From: CAYPGT01 sp964512985
GTDB lineage: Bacteria; Cyanobacteriota; Vampirovibrionia; LMEP-6097
DNA length: 64,000 bases
Direction of reading: 5' to 3'
Assembly: GCA_964512985.1 (NCBI GenBank)
Contig: CAZELI010000001.1
Span: forward strand, 124,001 to 188,000
The notes under the pieces were generated by a model. The model worked only from the letters and a program-made list of their open reading frames with translations. It had not been told where the DNA came from and searched no databases. Positions 32,294 through 40,998 of this stretch are shown here, piece by piece. The stretch's first letter is position 1, and each line of letters opens with the position of its first letter. A program made the translations under genes and the position numbers.

Positions 32294-33410
32294 TATCGTT
32301 AAAAGTTGTAAGGGCAATAATACTCAGTAAGAATATAAACCCTATCTGAATAGCAGTCTCCTGCAGCTTCCCATGAGGCTTCTTGCCCGTGATGCCTTCA
32401 TATGCCATGAATACAAGATGACCACCATCCAACGCAGGAATCGGTAGTATATTAATTACGGCAAGATTTAGACTCAGTAGAATAGCAAACTCTAATAGAA
32501 GCACAGCATTCGACTGAATATCATGGCTAATAATTTGTACTATGCCAACTATGCCTTTCACTTCACCCAAGTCTGTTGTTATTGGAGTAAGGTTAGGTAT
32601 AACTAATGCAAGTACCTTGTGAACTAAAGCTGCAAGTAACCCAATCACTGACAAGATCATAGCGATAGTGGTGTCTGCTGTGAATTTAAACGCTTCCCAG
32701 ATCCAGATTAGAGGGTTAGGGGCAAACTTCCTGTATTCTTTCTGGTGTCCAAGAATAATTCCTAAAGAACCTTCTGATTGAAGATCTAGTTCTATAGTTT
32801 GAAACTTGGTTTCTTTAGTCTTGTCTTCCGTTACTATGGGTCTTTCTATCTTTAGATGAATTGTTTGTTTACCACTTTCTTGTACGGCTTTCTGTAGATC
32901 TTTACCGTTGCTAATAGAGGTAGAGTTAATAGCTACAATCTTGTCACCAGGCTTAATTCCTGCATTCTTAGCAGTGTGATTAGTCTCTACAAAGCCACTA
33001 ACAGTGTTAGTTGCTGCAGCTCTAGGTAAACCAACTGAACCTGCCATCACTATCGCTAACAAGAACGCAAATAAGATATTGAATGCTATGCCACCACTCG
33101 CGACTATGGCACGTTGATACACGGGGAATTCACGTAATGGTTTATTAAGAGTATATTTTTCGATGGTCTCAGCATCGGTCTCATCTCCTAGCTCGGGTAT
33201 CGCAACGAAGCCTCCAATCAATGCCCAATAAAACTTAAACTGAGTATCCCATTTCTTGAATAGATCTATAGAGGGACCGAACGGTAAACCAATACCAAAG
33301 ACAGGTGTCTGGAAACCATAATACTTCGCTGCAAGAAAATGTCCAAACTCATGAACTACTATAAGTAGAGTGATGGTTAGAATGCTGATAATGATAAATA
33401 AAAAGTCCAT
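32271..33410 (-). CDS. rseP: Site-2 intramembrane metalloprotease RseP
   Basis: RseP cleaves membrane-embedded regulators (for example anti-sigma factors) and remnant signal peptides. The 379-residue protein has the zinc motif HEFGH (around residue 20) in the first transmembrane helix, a PDZ domain (about 130-200, KNAGIKPGDKIVAINS) and the second metal-ligand region NILPIPALDGGH (around 325). Four membrane segments are visible. It starts two bases after the stop of the heptosyltransferase-family gene. Its stop codon directly abuts the RAYT repeat, and the reading frame is complete. Confidence 0.93.
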   Translation of the reverse strand: MDFLFIIISILTITLLIVVHEFGHFLAAKYYGFQTPVFGIGLPFGPSIDLFKKWDTQFKFYWALIGGFVAIPELGDETDAETIEKYTLNKPLREFPVYQRAIVASGGIAFNILFAFLLAIVMAGSVGLPRAAATNTVSGFVETNHTAKNAGIKPGDKIVAINSTSISNGKDLQKAVQESGKQTIHLKIERPIVTEDKTKETKFQTIELDLQSEGSLGIILGHQKEYRKFAPNPLIWIWEAFKFTADTTIAMILSVIGLLAALVHKVLALVIPNLTPITTDLGEVKGIVGIVQIISHDIQSNAVLLLEFAILLSLNLAVINILPIPALDGGHLVFMAYEGITGKKPHGKLQETAIQIGFIFLLSIIALTTFNDIKNWIFG

Positions 33411-33412
33411 TG

Positions 33413-34381
33413 CTAGACATTATATAACAGTTTAAGTATGTGATTAGGTTTGATTTCCTGCATACTCATATCATCCTTGCGTTTGTGTTTGGCTTTAATG
33501 CCTGTGATATCTTCAGCGCTAATATACTCGAAGCTATAAGGTCCAGTTCTAGCGCCAGAAGTAGGACCATAGAGACCGATAACTTGAGCATTAGAACCGT
33601 AGAGGGTCGCTGCTGCGATATGCAGTGGTCCAGTATCTACGCCTATAACTATATCCATCTCACTAAAGAACTCTGGCAATTCTTGTAGAGTTTTGTTTAC
33701 TACTAAATGAAATGGCACTCTAAGTTTACAGATGATAGTTTCAATCTTGATTAGATCTTTAATTGTCCCTAAAATATAGATTTCAGTTTTCAGTGGGTCT
33801 TCTTTCTTAAGCTGCTCTGCAAGCTCAATCCAATTCTCTGCTGACCAATGTTTGCTTTCCCAAGTAGTACAAGGAATGAGGCATATCTTTTTATTAGAGT
33901 TTTTAATTTTTGCTTTAGTTAGTTCACCAAAACTCACATTACAAGGACCTTTGGCTAAGAATTTGGCTATAGCTAAATTCCTTTCTATGACATGAATCGA
34001 ATCATCCATTACATCACCAGCATCTACTCGTGTTTTATAAAAACATGCTGCTAATTTTTCTCTAGGCTGCTTAAATCCTATGATATTAGCAGAGATGAAT
34101 TTTGCTATTAATGCAGTTTTCATCAGACCTTGTAAATCAATCACTAGATCATAGTTTTCTTTCTGTAGTTTTTTTACAGTTTGATTTAAAGTAGAAAGTT
34201 TTTTGTCATTTAGTTCGTGAATAGTGTTTATTGAGCTTTGTGATTTGATTATTTCTGAGAAGTTTCTATAAATTAGCCAATCGATTTGAGCTCCAGGATA
34301 AATTTGTTTTAAAGCGTTAACAGCAGGTATGGCGTGGACAACATCACCTAGAGAACTTAGTTTTATTATGAGGATTTTCAT
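33413..34381 (-). CDS. Glycosyltransferase family 9 (heptosyltransferase-like)
   Basis: The 322-residue protein has the GT9 start IIKLSSLGDVVHAIPAV, the central LVIDLQGLMKTALIAKF and the donor-site segment IGVDTGPLHIAAATLYG (around residue 240) followed by GLYGPTSGARTGPY. Members add heptose or a related sugar to lipopolysaccharide inner core in the cytoplasm, which supports a diderm envelope. Heptosyltransferase I, II or another sugar cannot be told apart by eye. It forms a two-gene unit with rseP and is divergent from der. Confidence 0.9.
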   Translation of the reverse strand: MKILIIKLSSLGDVVHAIPAVNALKQIYPGAQIDWLIYRNFSEIIKSQSSINTIHELNDKKLSTLNQTVKKLQKENYDLVIDLQGLMKTALIAKFISANIIGFKQPREKLAACFYKTRVDAGDVMDDSIHVIERNLAIAKFLAKGPCNVSFGELTKAKIKNSNKKICLIPCTTWESKHWSAENWIELAEQLKKEDPLKTEIYILGTIKDLIKIETIICKLRVPFHLVVNKTLQELPEFFSEMDIVIGVDTGPLHIAAATLYGSNAQVIGLYGPTSGARTGPYSFEYISAEDITGIKAKHKRKDDMSMQEIKPNHILKLLYNV

Positions 34382-34404
34382 TTAAACATTAAAACTTATT
34401 AATA

Positions 34405-34438
34405 TATTATCCCGATATTCAATTTTACTGGGATAATA
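34405..34438. promoter_or_regulatory. Inverted repeat in the GT9-der divergent region
   Basis: TATTATCCC (34405-34413) and GGGATAATA (34430-34438) are perfect 9-bp inverted repeats with a 16-base spacer in a 78-base divergent gap. A further GGATAATA occurs at 34451, just before the der start. It may be an operator; it has no U-tract on either side to suggest a terminator. Confidence 0.4.
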
Positions 34439-34459
34439 AGTGTATTACAGGATAATACT

Positions 34460-35809
34460 TTGAAGAAAACAGTTATTTCCATTATAGGTCGCCCCAATGT
34501 TGGCAAAAGTACTCTCGTCAATCGACTAGCTGGTAAACGAGTAGCGATTGTAGGGGAGCAGGCTGGTATTACCCGTGATCGTAATTACGTAGATTTTGAT
34601 TGGGATGGTAAGGAGTTTACCATTATCGATACCGGTGGTTTGAGCTTTGATGGTGAGGATAACTTTGCAGAAGCCATTAATCAACAGGCTCTTCACGGTA
34701 TGGAAGAAGCTGATGCTCTGGTGTTCCTGCTTGATGTAAGTACTGGTATCACTAAGGAAGATGATGCTATCGCTAATTTATTGCGCAAGAAAACTACTAA
34801 GCCAGTTTATGTTGCTGTTAATAAAGTAGATAGTCCTGATAGAGAACCTTGGATTTATGAATTTTATAAATTAGGGTTCAAAGATTTATATCCCATAAGT
34901 GCTTTACATGGTTCTCATGGATTGAGTCAGATGCTTAGTGATATAGGTAATCGTCATGGTTCTATAGAATCACAGCCTCATGAAGATGGAATTATTAGAG
35001 TTGCCGTTGTTGGTAAACCTAATGTTGGTAAGTCAAGTCTCTTTAATAAATTACTTGGTGAAGAGCGTTCCATAGTTAGTCCTATTAGCGGTACCACTAG
35101 AGATGCTATTAACACTAGGCTTACCAGATATGGTCAAGAGTTTGAATTGATAGATACAGCTGGACTAAGACGTAAGTCCAAGGTCCAAGAAGAAGTCGAG
35201 CGCTTCTCGAATATTCGCACTACTTACTCTATAGCTGCTTGTGATGTGGCTGTGTTAATGATGGATGCAACAGAAGAAGAGATAGTCACAGACCAAGATC
35301 AAAGAATAGCTGCACTTATAGAAGAGCGCGGTAAAGCCTGTGTAGTATTGATTAATAAATGGGATATTCTTGATCCAGAGATTAAATCTGATCCAGTTAA
35401 AATTCTGAAACATAAGGACCGGATAGATTATCAACTGAGGTTTGTTGATTATGCTCCGAAGGAGTATGTTTCAGCGTTAACAGGTCAACGTACTGATAAA
35501 TTGTGGCAAATGATTATCGATGCTAATACTGAGCATAAGCACAGAGTTTCTACGAGTTTATTAAATAAAGTGCTTGCTGATATTACCGTAGTTACTAGAC
35601 CACCAGTAGTGAAGCAGAAATCTATCAAGATGAAATATATTACTCAAGTGGATGTCGCTCCACCACAGTTTTTGATCTTCACTAATTATCCTGAGCTAAT
35701 ACCACAATCTTATACTCGATTCTTAGAAGCTCAGATTAGACAATACTTTGGCTTTGCTGGAACCCCTATCAGAATAAGCTATAAGAAGGAAGGGGAAAAG
35801 GAATCCTAG
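34460..35809 (+). CDS. der: Ribosome assembly GTPase Der (EngA)
   Basis: Der has two consecutive GTPase domains needed for 50S subunit maturation. The 449-residue protein shows GRPNVGKST near residue 9 with DTGG, then a second P-loop GKPNVGKSS (around 185) with DTAGL and NKWD, followed by a KH-like C-terminal domain. The annotated start is TTG (34460), directly at the first conserved residues KKTVISIIGRPNVGKST, and no upstream ATG is available. It is followed 12 bases later by the ClC gene. Confidence 0.96.
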   Translation: MKKTVISIIGRPNVGKSTLVNRLAGKRVAIVGEQAGITRDRNYVDFDWDGKEFTIIDTGGLSFDGEDNFAEAINQQALHGMEEADALVFLLDVSTGITKEDDAIANLLRKKTTKPVYVAVNKVDSPDREPWIYEFYKLGFKDLYPISALHGSHGLSQMLSDIGNRHGSIESQPHEDGIIRVAVVGKPNVGKSSLFNKLLGEERSIVSPISGTTRDAINTRLTRYGQEFELIDTAGLRRKSKVQEEVERFSNIRTTYSIAACDVAVLMMDATEEEIVTDQDQRIAALIEERGKACVVLINKWDILDPEIKSDPVKILKHKDRIDYQLRFVDYAPKEYVSALTGQRTDKLWQMIIDANTEHKHRVSTSLLNKVLADITVVTRPPVVKQKSIKMKYITQVDVAPPQFLIFTNYPELIPQSYTRFLEAQIRQYFGFAGTPIRISYKKEGEKES

Positions 35810-35821
35810 GTTTAGCAAACA

Positions 35822-37543
35822 ATGAACGAGTTAGCCAAATTAAAAGATTTTTTCTCTAACAGTTTTGATCATAAGACTCAGACCTTGATTCGAGTAGCAA
35901 TTATTGGAGTTGCTATCGGTATCGTAGCGGTAGCATTTAGAGTTCTTACTGAGAAGTTCTCGGATTTTTTATTTTATACTTACTACTCTCGCGAACCTTG
36001 GATGAGATGGGTTTTGCTACCAATGTTCTGTATATTGGGTGGATTGATTGCAAGTTTTATAACAGTTAAATTTGCTCCTGATGCTAAGGGTAGCGGTATT
36101 CCTCAAGTGAAACATGCGCTCAATAGTAATGGTGTCAATATTAGATTTAGAACAGTTATTGTGAAGTTTATTGGTGGTATCTTGGGTATAGCATCTGGTC
36201 TCTCACTTGGTAGAGAGGGTCCTACTATCCAAATGGGAGCTGGATTAGCTTCTAAAATCAGTAAATTACTTGGTGGTAAGCATCGTAAGCGAGCTATGGC
36301 TAGTGGTGCGGGTGCTGGTCTAGCAGCAGCTTTCAATACTCCTATAGCAGGTGTGATATTTGTTATAGAGGAATTAGACAGGAATTTTTCTAGTATTTCT
36401 TTGGGTCCAGCGATAGTAGGATCGGTAACTGCGGCGTTTACTTGTAGAATGCTTTATGGTGATTTCTTCACTTTTCACTTTCAGTCTGATTGTCCTGTTA
36501 CTATAGTTACCTTGCCCATCTTTGTAGTCTTAGGAGTTTTGTGTGGTATCTTTGGTACTTATTTTCAGAGATCAGCATTGTTTTCTATAGACGTATATAG
36601 AACTAAGCTAAGTTATATACCTGCTTGGGCGTGGGGTGCTGTCGCTGGTTTGATTACAGGGATTGTCGGATTATGGATTCCTCAGGCTCTAGGCAGTGGT
36701 CACACTACTTTAGAGGGAGTGCTTGCTGGTGCTTATAAGTGGTCGTTTATACCTTTGATCTTTTTTGCTAAATATTTATTATCGGTTGTCGCTTATGGTA
36801 GTGGAGTACCAGGTGGAATTTTTGCTCCAGCTTTAATTTTGGGTGCCCTATTGGGTTCTATGCTTGGTAATTTAGTGAATTGGATTGCCCCAGGATTAAA
36901 TATAGATCCTTCTAGTTTTGCTTTCGTAGGTATGGGTGCTTTCTTTACTGCAATCGCAAGAGCGCCGATTACTAGTATTGTGATGCTTTTTGAATTAACT
37001 GGAAACTATCAATTAGTCTTGCCGCTTATGTTCGGTTGCATTATTGCTAATGTGAGTGCAGAGAAGCTTAAGCAAGGTAGTGTCTATGAAAACCTTCTAG
37101 AGAAAGATGGAATTAATATCAAAGAATATAGTTCTTCATATTTACAAAGTTTCACTATCGCAGATGCTATGACAGCTAAGCTAGACACTGTTAGTAATGC
37201 AATGACCTTGCGAGACTTACATGTTTTATTTGATAAGAGTGATCATACTGGTTTCCCGGTTTTAGATGCAGAAGGTAAGCTTATGGGCATAGTTACCCAG
37301 AGAGATTTGCATACTGCCTTCGATAATAATTTATCCTTAGAAGCTACAGTAGCAGAGATTATGAGTACGGATTTGAAAGTACTTAGTCTGAATGATAATC
37401 TTAATGCTGCTATTCTGAAGCTTTATGAGTTTAAGATTGGTAGATTACTAGTAGTAGATGACCAGGATCATAAACGTTTAGTGGGCATTATTACTAGGTC
37501 TGATATTATAAATTTTGAAGCAAGTAAAGAGATGGACTACTAA
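35822..37543 (+). CDS. ClC-family chloride/proton antiporter with C-terminal CBS pair
   Basis: A 573-residue ClC protein. Signature segments are GSGIPQVK (around residue 86), GREGPTIQMG (around 122, containing the gating Glu) and GGIFAPALILGA (around 330). The internal proton Glu position is kept in FVIEELDR, so H+/Cl- exchange is more likely than a passive channel. After about 11 membrane helices, residues 440-570 form two CBS domains that may bind nucleotides. It is transcribed with der upstream and with an ABC permease downstream, whose ATG overlaps its stop (TAATG). Confidence 0.92.
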   Translation: MNELAKLKDFFSNSFDHKTQTLIRVAIIGVAIGIVAVAFRVLTEKFSDFLFYTYYSREPWMRWVLLPMFCILGGLIASFITVKFAPDAKGSGIPQVKHALNSNGVNIRFRTVIVKFIGGILGIASGLSLGREGPTIQMGAGLASKISKLLGGKHRKRAMASGAGAGLAAAFNTPIAGVIFVIEELDRNFSSISLGPAIVGSVTAAFTCRMLYGDFFTFHFQSDCPVTIVTLPIFVVLGVLCGIFGTYFQRSALFSIDVYRTKLSYIPAWAWGAVAGLITGIVGLWIPQALGSGHTTLEGVLAGAYKWSFIPLIFFAKYLLSVVAYGSGVPGGIFAPALILGALLGSMLGNLVNWIAPGLNIDPSSFAFVGMGAFFTAIARAPITSIVMLFELTGNYQLVLPLMFGCIIANVSAEKLKQGSVYENLLEKDGINIKEYSSSYLQSFTIADAMTAKLDTVSNAMTLRDLHVLFDKSDHTGFPVLDAEGKLMGIVTQRDLHTAFDNNLSLEATVAEIMSTDLKVLSLNDNLNAAILKLYEFKIGRLLVVDDQDHKRLVGIITRSDIINFEASKEMDY

Positions 37544-38514
37544 TGTTTAACTTTCTTATCAAACGCTTTATTGGCTCAATCTTCTTAGTGATTTTTATCA
37601 CGTTTATTACTTTTGCTTTAATGAAGGTATGCGGTGATCCGCTCGCTGATCTTAAGCTCAATCCACAAATCTCTGAAGCTAAGATTATGGCAGAGACTAA
37701 ACGTCTGGGACTGGATAAAAGTTTTAGCGAACAATATCTCACTTGGCTGAAGAATATTTCACATGGCGACTTTGGTTTAAGCCAGAATAATCAGCGAGTT
37801 ATAGATTTAATTAAACCAGCTTTATTCAATACTTTAATCATGAATATTGTTGCGTTGTTTTTTACTTGGTTGATTGCAATTCCTCTGGGCATTATTGCTG
37901 CAGTTAACAAGGATAAAGCTATAGACAATAATTTACGATTCTTGATGTCTGTATTTATGTCGGTGCCTGGCTTTGTGCTGGCTATTATGATGTTGCTTTT
38001 TGCTCTGGCTACTGGTTGGTTTCCGATAGGCGGACTTACTAGTAGTTTCTATGATGAATTAAATATTTTTGGTAAGCTATTGGATTTAATCAGGCACTTG
38101 TTCTTACCAGTATTTATTCTTATTATTGGTGGTATGGTTGCTCTCCAGAGACAAATGCGTGGCAATCTATTAGATGTCCTAAATGAAGACTATATTCGCA
38201 CTGCTAGAGCAAAGGGGCTCAATGAACATAAAGTAATTTATAAGCATGCTTTGCGCAATGCTATTAATCCTTTGGTAACTATTCTTGGTTATGAGTTCTC
38301 TAATTTATTTGCTGGTTCAGCGCTCATAGAGATGGTTCTCGCTTATCCAGGATTAGGTTACCTGACTCTTGAAGCTGCACGTAAGCTTGATATCAATCTG
38401 GTTCTAGCGAATTTATTATTAGGAAGCCTAGTGCTTGTATTAGGAAATCTAATAGCGGATATTTTGCTACTTAAGGTAGATCCGAGATTACGAGCTGCGC
38501 AGCTTGAAGACTAA
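37543..38514 (+). CDS. ABC transporter permease (DppB/OppB type)
   Basis: A 323-residue permease with six membrane helices, an N-terminal helix typical of dipeptide/oligopeptide permeases, and the ATPase-contact EAA loop (EDYIRTARAKGLNEHKVIYK, around residue 215). The start overlaps the ClC stop. No binding protein, second permease or ATPase follows; an OppF-like ATPase occurs alone about 14 kb away. The full importer is probably assembled from dispersed genes. Substrate (di/oligopeptide, nickel or murein peptide) is not readable. A composite repeat follows the stop. Confidence 0.88.
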   Translation: MFNFLIKRFIGSIFLVIFITFITFALMKVCGDPLADLKLNPQISEAKIMAETKRLGLDKSFSEQYLTWLKNISHGDFGLSQNNQRVIDLIKPALFNTLIMNIVALFFTWLIAIPLGIIAAVNKDKAIDNNLRFLMSVFMSVPGFVLAIMMLLFALATGWFPIGGLTSSFYDELNIFGKLLDLIRHLFLPVFILIIGGMVALQRQMRGNLLDVLNEDYIRTARAKGLNEHKVIYKHALRNAINPLVTILGYEFSNLFAGSALIEMVLAYPGLGYLTLEAARKLDINLVLANLLLGSLVLVLGNLIADILLLKVDPRLRAAQLED

Positions 38515-38520
38515 TAATGT

Positions 38521-38627
38521 CGTCATCCTGAGGGAGGGCGAAGCCCGACCGTAAGGATCCACTATTGATGATAAAAAACCAAAGTGGATCCTTACGTCGC
38601 AACCTACGGTTGCTCCTCAGGATGACG
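38521..38627. repeat. Composite inverted-repeat element P2, copy 1
   Basis: Two arms in inverted orientation share the outer CGTCATCCTGAGG and the inner GTAAGGATCCACT type sequence (in the right arm the complement). Each arm has its own tip hairpin: GGGCGAAGCCC on the left and CAACCTACGGTTG on the right. It lies between convergent genes. Sister elements are at 50995-51101 and 53920-54035. Confidence 0.8.
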
Positions 38628-38699
38628 GACTAGTGTATTAGTTACTCAACGTATTTTAGAAATCAATTTCACCTTAAAGATTGAACTTTATAACTAATC

Positions 38700-38853
38700 C
38701 CTCGGGCATAATTCTAATATAGATGCAAGATCCAATCCAAGGAGATTCATCCTGTTTATTACAAGGAATCTGCATCTAGTACAATATTAGAAAACAAAAG
38801 GAGTACCCCATAAGCAAGTGTAAAGGAACTAGCTTGTGGGGTGTTTTTTATTT
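38700..38853 (+). ncRNA. Possible structured small RNA ending in a terminator
   Basis: In the convergent gap after the composite repeat, TTCTAATAT (38712-38720) pairs with ATATTAGAA (38784-38792). Nested inside it, TAGATGCA pairs with TGCATCTA (38771-38778), enclosing a small AGGA/TCCT hairpin. After a short purine-rich linker a strong terminator follows. No coding gene on this strand lies downstream, so a free-standing RNA is possible. I cannot match it to a known RNA family, and a clear promoter is not visible. Confidence 0.35.
38804..38848 (+). terminator. Rho-independent terminator
   Basis: ACCCCATAAGCAAGT pairs with ACTAGCTTGTGGGGT across an eight-base loop, with two mismatches in the stem, followed by GTTTTTTATTTTT. 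It ends either the ABC permease transcript or the proposed small RNA and lies just before the stop of the convergent Fe-S protein gene. Confidence 0.75.
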
Positions 38854-40917
38854 TTACAACACAGACTTCGCCAAGGTCACTGCTATATCTTCTATAAGAG
38901 GCACATTAGTACCAGGGAAGGCAGTTGTAGTCGCTGTACTGAGCATAATACTGCAATAAGGACAAGCAACACTCACCTTATTAGGACGATGTTCGTTTAG
39001 CTCTTCTAGGCGCATGACATTGATATGGTTACCAGGTGTCTCATACCAGATCTGCGCGCCGCCGCCGCCGCAACAAGTACTCTTAGACTTCTCGTGTTCA
39101 ATATGCTGTAGTTCAATTCCAGGGATGGATTCAAGAATAAATCTTGGTGGATCAAATACTTGATTATATCTACCTAAATAGCATGGATCATGGTAAGTGA
39201 TGGTCTCTGCTACTTCCTTCTCTGGCTTGAGTCTACCATCCTTGATTAAGTTAGCTAGTATTTCACTGTGATGATAGACTTCCACACCGTCTAGTCCAAA
39301 CTCTGGATACTCGTTCTTGAGAGTGTTATAGACGTGTGGACATTGAGTGATGATCTTCTTAACGTTATAAGCTTTGAGTATTTCGATATTCTCTAATACT
39401 AATTCTTGGAAGAGACCTTCATCACCTGCACGTCTTGCTGTGTCACCAGAACTCTTCTCTTCATTACCAAGTACTGCAAAGTTTATTCCAGCCTTAGTAA
39501 ATAATGCTGCATTGGCTTTGGTTACAGCTTTATTCCTGTCATCATAAGCCCCAGGGCTACCCACCCAGTATAAATATTCAAACTCAGCACCAGAACTTGC
39601 GAGCTTCACGTCAATGCTTCTCTCTGACTTGAGTTCAGCGATCCACTTCTCTCTATCTTTAGGGTCTAGTCCCCAAGGATTAGACTTAGTGCGGATGTTT
39701 TTAAGAGTAGCTTGTAAATTGCTTGGAGCCATATTCGATTGTAGTAAACCTCTGCGCATATCTACGATGGTATCTACATGCTCAATGAGTACAGGACATT
39801 CTTCCATACAAGCACGGCAAGAGGTACAAGACCAAAGCACATCTTGATGGATATGACTATAAACATCATCCCGATCTTCTTTAGTAGCGAGGGCTCTGAT
39901 ATTTAGCATTAAGAATTTAGGTGATAAAGGTTTATCTGTGTTTTGTGCTGGACAAACTACATGGCAGCGCCCACAGCTAGTGCAAGCTTCGCCGTCTAAG
40001 AGAGACTTCCAGGAGAAATCATTGTAAGTAAAAACTCCAGCGGTGAAATCCTCTTCATTGATTTCTTTCCCTTCAGCTTCTGCTGTCATCATATCGAGTA
40101 AACTGTACGGCGTGTAAAGCTGTCCGTATTTGCGATCTGTGCGAAAGAATATAGTAAGAGGTGAGAGGAATATATGCGAGAACTTAGTAACGGGAATCAA
40201 TGCGATAAAAGCGAAAGTTAATATACTATGGAACCACCAGAGTACGCGATGACTTGCTTGTAAATCTTCCACTCTCATATAAGAGAAGAACTTCGCCAAA
40301 GCTGCTCCTATAGGGGCATAGTCCTCGATATGAGTCGTAGCAGCCATACGAAAAGCTTCTAGCAAGAAACCAGTAATCACAAACAATCCCAAGAAAGTTA
40401 ATTGAATCCAATCGTTCTGTGTATTGTCGAGATTCTTGGATTTGAAAATATAACGACGAATAGTAAACACTATTACACCTATGAACAATAGTAATCCACC
40501 AAAATCAGCAGCAAAACTTACTATCTTATAAAAGGTACCTTGGAAGAAATGAACAGTTTTAAATAAATGTTCTTGAACAGCAATAATATCGGTAACTATC
40601 CAGAGAATAATAAATCCTAGGAAAATCATTACATGGGGTATGCCACCAGTTTTCTTCGCTCTGATTTTCTTCTGTAACAGACCAAAAGTAAGCAAAGTCT
40701 TAATACGTTCTTTCAAATTACTGAAACGATCTTCCCTCTTAAGCGCCTTACCATTAAAAATATGCTTTAACTTTTTATAGAAACCATAAATAAAGAACCC
40801 AACAGCTACAGCTGCCATTAAATAGAAGAATATCTTCCCGTAAGTATGGTCAATATTCCACCATAGCTCTCTAGTCTCCAAAAGCGGAGGCTCAGGTATA
40901 ACAATTTCATTATCCAC
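38854..40917 (-). CDS. Membrane Fe-S oxidoreductase (heterodisulfide-reductase related, NarI-like domain)
   Basis: The 687-residue protein fuses a cytochrome b/NarI-like membrane domain (about residues 25-270, five to six helices) to two [4Fe-4S] motifs (CTSCGRCHVVCP around 305 and CTSCRACMEECP around 358) and two CCG domains (DPCYLGRYN and CCGGGGAQIW, around 575 and 620). This is the plan of FadF/EMO-type proteins, which pass electrons from flavoproteins such as ETF to membrane quinones. No ETF genes are adjacent. It is monocistronic here and convergent with the ABC permease transcript. Confidence 0.88.
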   Translation of the reverse strand: MDNEIVIPEPPLLETRELWWNIDHTYGKIFFYLMAAVAVGFFIYGFYKKLKHIFNGKALKREDRFSNLKERIKTLLTFGLLQKKIRAKKTGGIPHVMIFLGFIILWIVTDIIAVQEHLFKTVHFFQGTFYKIVSFAADFGGLLLFIGVIVFTIRRYIFKSKNLDNTQNDWIQLTFLGLFVITGFLLEAFRMAATTHIEDYAPIGAALAKFFSYMRVEDLQASHRVLWWFHSILTFAFIALIPVTKFSHIFLSPLTIFFRTDRKYGQLYTPYSLLDMMTAEAEGKEINEEDFTAGVFTYNDFSWKSLLDGEACTSCGRCHVVCPAQNTDKPLSPKFLMLNIRALATKEDRDDVYSHIHQDVLWSCTSCRACMEECPVLIEHVDTIVDMRRGLLQSNMAPSNLQATLKNIRTKSNPWGLDPKDREKWIAELKSERSIDVKLASSGAEFEYLYWVGSPGAYDDRNKAVTKANAALFTKAGINFAVLGNEEKSSGDTARRAGDEGLFQELVLENIEILKAYNVKKIITQCPHVYNTLKNEYPEFGLDGVEVYHHSEILANLIKDGRLKPEKEVAETITYHDPCYLGRYNQVFDPPRFILESIPGIELQHIEHEKSKSTCCGGGGAQIWYETPGNHINVMRLEELNEHRPNKVSVACPYCSIMLSTATTTAFPGTNVPLIEDIAVTLAKSVL

Positions 40918-40998
40918 ATCTTATATATTAGTCGAATATTGCCCATTTGGTAATATATATACAAGCTTTTAACCCATGAAAGCGTATAGCGCAATTAG

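Noticed and set aside
40918..40998. Possible cobalamin riboswitch before metH
   Set aside because: The gap is only 81 bases, is AT-rich and has none of the conserved B12-box features.
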